Source: Deltaproteobacteria bacterium (GTDB lineage: Bacteria; Desulfobacterota; Desulfobulbia; Desulfobulbales; BM004). Taken from it: DNA of 5,750 bases. A model generated the notes under the pieces. It saw nothing but the letters and a program-made list of their open reading frames with translations, was not told the origin of the DNA and made no database searches. The DNA is taken from contig JAFDCT010000077.1 in NCBI GenBank assembly GCA_019312695.1, forward strand, positions 1-5,750. Direction: 5' to 3'. Every line of letters begins with the position of its first letter. Position 1 is the first letter of the stretch. Of this stretch, positions 5,721 through 5,750 are shown piece after piece. The translations under genes and the position numbers were made by a program.

Positions 5721-5750
5721 ATAATTTTCTTTTTTATGATCCTTTAGATA
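5721..5750 (+). other. T-rich tail after aroA, no gene recognised
   Basis: These 30 bases include a T-rich run (about 5725-5736) but no stem in front of it, so it does not qualify as an intrinsic terminator. An ATG here is followed by a stop after two codons. The operon may continue beyond the window. Confidence 0.4.

Noticed and set aside
5725..5736. T-rich run after aroA as a terminator
   Set aside because: No GC-containing stem lies immediately upstream of the run.
1..5750. A hidden novel multi-gene system such as defence, secondary metabolism or a mobile element
   Set aside because: Five of the seven genes are recognised pyrimidine or shikimate enzymes with intact active sites, and the other two are widespread small families. 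No integrase, transposase, repeat array or unassigned long open stretch remains.

Overview
The window is a compact run of seven plus-strand genes with almost no spare DNA between them. It looks like ordinary chromosomal sequence from an anaerobic member of the Bacillota (Firmicutes). The main reason is the pyrK-pyrD pair, which encodes the NAD-dependent class 1B dihydroorotate dehydrogenase typical of that group. Middling GC, an AGGAGG-type ribosome binding site, use of a TTG start and short overlaps between genes fit. I cannot name a genus from this sequence.

Layout: positions 1-110 are an AT-richer leader with a possible promoter. pyrK (111-893) and pyrD (884-1810) overlap and encode the two subunits of one pyrimidine-pathway enzyme. 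After a 40-base spacer come two accessory genes joined by an ATGA stop/start overlap: a small DUF1232/YkvA-type membrane protein (1851-2111) and a YkgJ-family cysteine-cluster protein (2108-2839). A 65-base gap (2840-2904) holds a perfect 11-bp hairpin and a strong Shine-Dalgarno. A shikimate-pathway block follows: aroD (type I 3-dehydroquinate dehydratase, 2905-3615), aroE (shikimate dehydrogenase, 3605-4423, overlapping aroD) and aroA (EPSP synthase, 4446-5720). The last 30 bases are T-rich and hold no recognisable gene.

How the genes work together: PyrK carries electrons between NAD and the FMN of PyrD, which oxidises dihydroorotate to orotate. AroD and AroE catalyse successive steps (3-dehydroquinate to 3-dehydroshikimate to shikimate). 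AroA acts later, joining shikimate-3-phosphate to phosphoenolpyruvate; the shikimate kinase between AroE and AroA is not in the window. The DUF1232/YkgJ pair has no known part in either pathway. No convincing terminator lies between any of the genes, so one long transcript is possible, perhaps with an extra start before aroD.

I looked for an undescribed system and did not find one. There are no RNA genes, mobile elements, CRISPR arrays or defence-like genes. The points worth a second look are small: the hairpin and start choice at aroD, the coupled DUF1232/YkgJ pair, an altered flavin-domain motif in PyrK, a natural Phe at a glyphosate-relevant position in AroA, and the odd leader at the left edge.
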